A stretch of DNA of 15,437 nucleotides from assembly GCA_964490005.1 (NCBI GenBank), contig CAZBBB010000079.1, positions 1 through 15,437 of the forward strand. The letters run 5' to 3'. The number at the start of each line of letters is the position of its first letter. The first letter of the stretch is position 1. Below, piece by piece: positions 14,038-15,437 of this stretch. The notes under the pieces are model-generated. The model was not told the origin of the DNA and made no database searches. It saw only the letters and a list, made by a program, of their open reading frames with translations. The translations under genes were made by a program, and so were the position numbers. The stretch comes from CAZBBB01 sp964490005. GTDB lineage: Bacteria; Planctomycetota; B15-G4.

Positions 14038-15301
14038 CTCGTACGACGACCTCGAGCCCTTCTATCAGGAGGCCGAGGAACGGATCGGGATCAGCGGGGA
14101 GCAGGGCCCGCCAGCGATGGACCCACGCAGCAAGCCCTTCCCGATGCCGCCGCTGCCCCTGACCTACAACCTCGGACTGCTGCGGGAGTGGATGTCGAAG
14201 GCCGGGGTCGCGACCTGGAGCCAGCCGTCGGCGAAGAACTCCGTGGTCTATGACGACCGCCCGCCCTGCCAGCGGTGCGACACCTGCTATCCGATCTGTC
14301 CGACGCGCGCCAAGTACACACCCGAGGACACGATCAAGGGACGATTCCTTCGGCGCGTGGACGTCATCACGAACACGCTCGTGCGCCGGCTGCGCGTGGA
14401 CCCCGCGACCGGCCGCGTGACCCACGCGACGGCGAACCACACCATCCATCGCGACAACGAGGTCGAGTTCCGCGCCCGCCACTTCCTGCTCGCCGCGGGC
14501 TTCACCTGGTCGCCGCACCTGCTCCTCCTCTCCGCCGACGCGGCGCACCCGGACGGGCTCGCCAACCGCAGCGGACTCGTCGGCAAGTATCTCGCGGGGC
14601 ACCGGAACGTCGGGGCGCAGGTGCGCCTGCCGATGCGGCTCTTCCCCGGGATCAACACCCAGCACTCGCTGGTCTCGAAGCAGTTCATGCGTACGCCCGC
14701 GACCGAGCGCTACCTGCGGCACGACCTCCGGGTCTGGGAGTCGGGGTTCGGCCAGGAGCCCCGGTGGCGCGGCGCCGACGGGGAACTGCTCTTCGGCGAC
14801 GCGATGTTGGAGGACTGGCGCTCGCGGACCCGCTCCGGCGTCGCGCGCCAGCGGGCCTATTACGACGTCCTCCCGGCGCGCGAGAGCGAGGTGACGCTCG
14901 ACGCGAAGGCGCGGAACGCCTTCGGCGACCCGATGCCGCGCCTGACATACCGCGACGCACCGGAGTCGGTCGCCCTTCGGTCCTTCTCCGAGGAGACGAT
15001 CCGGCAGCGGTTCCGCGAGTTCGCCCGCGCCGGGGACGGCGAGATCATCTCCTCCGAGAGCGCGGCCGCCGACATCGGGCAGGAACATCCCGGGGGCGGC
15101 TGTCGGATGGGCAACGATCCGGCCACCAGCGTCGTAGACCGGGATGGCCGCTCGCACGACCACGAGAACCTCTACATCGCCGGCGCTCCGACCAACGTCA
15201 CGGCCAGTTGCTGCAATGGGACACTCACGTTCGCCGCGCTGGGGCTCATGACCGCTGGCCGCATCGCCCGCGAGTACCCCGCCTCCCGCACCCCTCGCTG
15301 A
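13970..15301 (+). CDS. GMC-family FAD oxidoreductase, N-terminally truncated
   Basis: The frame opens at GTG 13970 after a TAG at 13955, but sequence that looks like the family begins only at 14027 (SDWPISYDDLEPFYQEAE). The first 19 codons are antisense to the deiminase gene. From there the C-terminal two thirds of a GMC oxidoreductase of the gluconate-2-dehydrogenase large-subunit type are visible: the RIGISG segment, CQRCDTCYPICPTRAKY, FLLAAGFTWSPHLLLLS, GLVGKYLAGH, then HPGGGCRMGNDPATSVVD, NLYIAGAPTN and CCNGTLTFAALGLMTAGRIA. These enzymes oxidise alcohol or sugar groups using FAD. The dinucleotide-binding GxGxxG and the following 150 or more residues are absent, so this product could not bind FAD normally. 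The C-x2-C-x2-C-x3-C-P cluster resembles a ferredoxin iron-sulfur motif. It is followed by a start of another gene after 27 bases. Confidence 0.82.
   Translation: MNSSRTFTCGVSTRISSTSDWPISYDDLEPFYQEAEERIGISGEQGPPAMDPRSKPFPMPPLPLTYNLGLLREWMSKAGVATWSQPSAKNSVVYDDRPPCQRCDTCYPICPTRAKYTPEDTIKGRFLRRVDVITNTLVRRLRVDPATGRVTHATANHTIHRDNEVEFRARHFLLAAGFTWSPHLLLLSADAAHPDGLANRSGLVGKYLAGHRNVGAQVRLPMRLFPGINTQHSLVSKQFMRTPATERYLRHDLRVWESGFGQEPRWRGADGELLFGDAMLEDWRSRTRSGVARQRAYYDVLPARESEVTLDAKARNAFGDPMPRLTYRDAPESVALRSFSEETIRQRFREFARAGDGEIISSESAAADIGQEHPGGGCRMGNDPATSVVDRDGRSHDHENLYIAGAPTNVTASCCNGTLTFAALGLMTAGRIAREYPASRTPR
14027..14061. other. Junction joining two N-terminally truncated, divergently read genes (breakpoint or assembly chimera)
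   Basis: On the plus strand the GMC protein becomes recognisable at 14027. On the minus strand the deiminase frame is open only to 14061. For about 15-35 bases both readings look native (DWPISY on plus, YEMGQSL on minus). This is what a short shared sequence between two unrelated loci would give. Confidence 0.7.
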
Positions 15302-15328
15302 CCCTCCTCGAGAAGGAAGCTCCTCCCG

Positions 15329-15437
15329 ATGCGCCACGTGATCCGACTCGCCCTGTTCGTGCTCGTCCTCCCCATCGGCGCGGCCGCCCAGCGCGCGATG
15401 CAGCCCAACGACTGGCACCGCGTCACCCAGCTCTCGC
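15329..15437 (+). CDS. Exported protein, 3' partial, possibly an S9-family peptidase
   Basis: An ATG at 15329 follows AGAAGGAAG (15311-15319), a good ribosome binding site though about ten bases away. The 36 visible residues start with MRHVIRLALFVLVLPIGAAA, a clear signal peptide. They continue as QRAMQPNDWHRVTQLS before the window ends. An M.p.DW.r.t.ls opening after a signal peptide is how many secreted S9 (prolyl-oligopeptidase-like) peptidases begin their beta-propeller. With so little sequence the family is a guess, but the gene itself is well supported. It is probably co-transcribed with the GMC gene, 27 bases upstream. Confidence 0.6.
   Translation, partial: MRHVIRLALFVLVLPIGAAAQRAMQPNDWHRVTQLS

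Noticed and set aside
14027..15301. Arginine codon bias as proof that the right end is foreign
   Set aside because: By hand count CGG is 18 of 47 Arg codons in the GMC part and 3 of 31 in nusA. It is also about a third in the deiminase gene on the left side, so it does not separate the two sides of the junction.
12818..15418. Long minus-strand frame opposite the GMC gene and overlapping the deiminase
   Set aside because: It crosses the junction and is out of frame with the recognisable deiminase protein. No family motif is visible in its translation.
1..15437. CRISPR arrays, tRNA or rRNA genes, insertion sequences
   Set aside because: No spaced direct repeats, no cloverleaf-like segments and no transposase-like protein were seen on either strand.

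Overview
This is a very GC-rich, gene-dense bacterial window with almost no spacer DNA and several 4-base stop/start overlaps. Four things point to a member of the Planctomycetota or a related phylum, probably from a metagenome. They are a secreted QW-repeat (prenyltransferase/squalene-oxidase repeat) protein with a planctomycete-style C-terminus, its coiled-coil partner genes, a short NusA without C-terminal extensions, and nusA-infB-rbfA apparently without rimP. The phylum call is an inference from family knowledge; there is no rRNA to settle it.

Layout. (1) Positions 1-3312, plus strand: the 3' part of a large coiled-coil protein, a small Pro/Ser-rich exported protein, and a QW-repeat protein, joined by ATGA and GTGA overlaps. 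This looks like one envelope-associated operon. (2) Positions 3359-8309, minus strand, read right to left: a hexulose-6-phosphate synthase/RraA-like fusion, thiS, a NhaD/ArsB-type sodium:proton antiporter, thiG, and a GalT-like nucleotidyltransferase. The first two genes overlap by 4 bases, as do the last two. A candidate sigma70 promoter lies at 8369-8398, and thiG has a -10-like box with leaderless geometry. (3) Positions 8595-12813, plus strand: nusA-infB-rbfA, the transcription/translation operon. Its leader holds a perfect TTGACA box, an inverted repeat inside the promoter spacer, and a strong hairpin followed by a T-rich tract. (4) Positions 12931-14037, minus strand: an agmatine-deiminase-family gene lacking its N-terminus. 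(5) Positions 14027-15301, plus strand: a GMC oxidoreductase lacking its FAD-binding N-terminus, then the start of an exported protein, perhaps an S9 peptidase, at the right edge.

The two N-terminally truncated genes in (4) and (5) meet head to head within about 35 bases. No single locus would normally carry both genes cut at the same point. The simplest readings are an assembly chimera or a rearrangement breakpoint, so the last 1.4 kb should not be assumed to belong to the same genome as the rest.

The most distinctive biology is the minus-strand operon. It couples an HPS-RraA fusion enzyme to thiamin-thiazole genes (thiS, thiG), with an antiporter between them and a divergent GalT-like enzyme at the end. 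I see no CRISPR array, tRNA, rRNA or insertion sequence. The longest gene-free stretch is 285 bases (8310-8594), and it holds two divergent promoters and the nusA leader.
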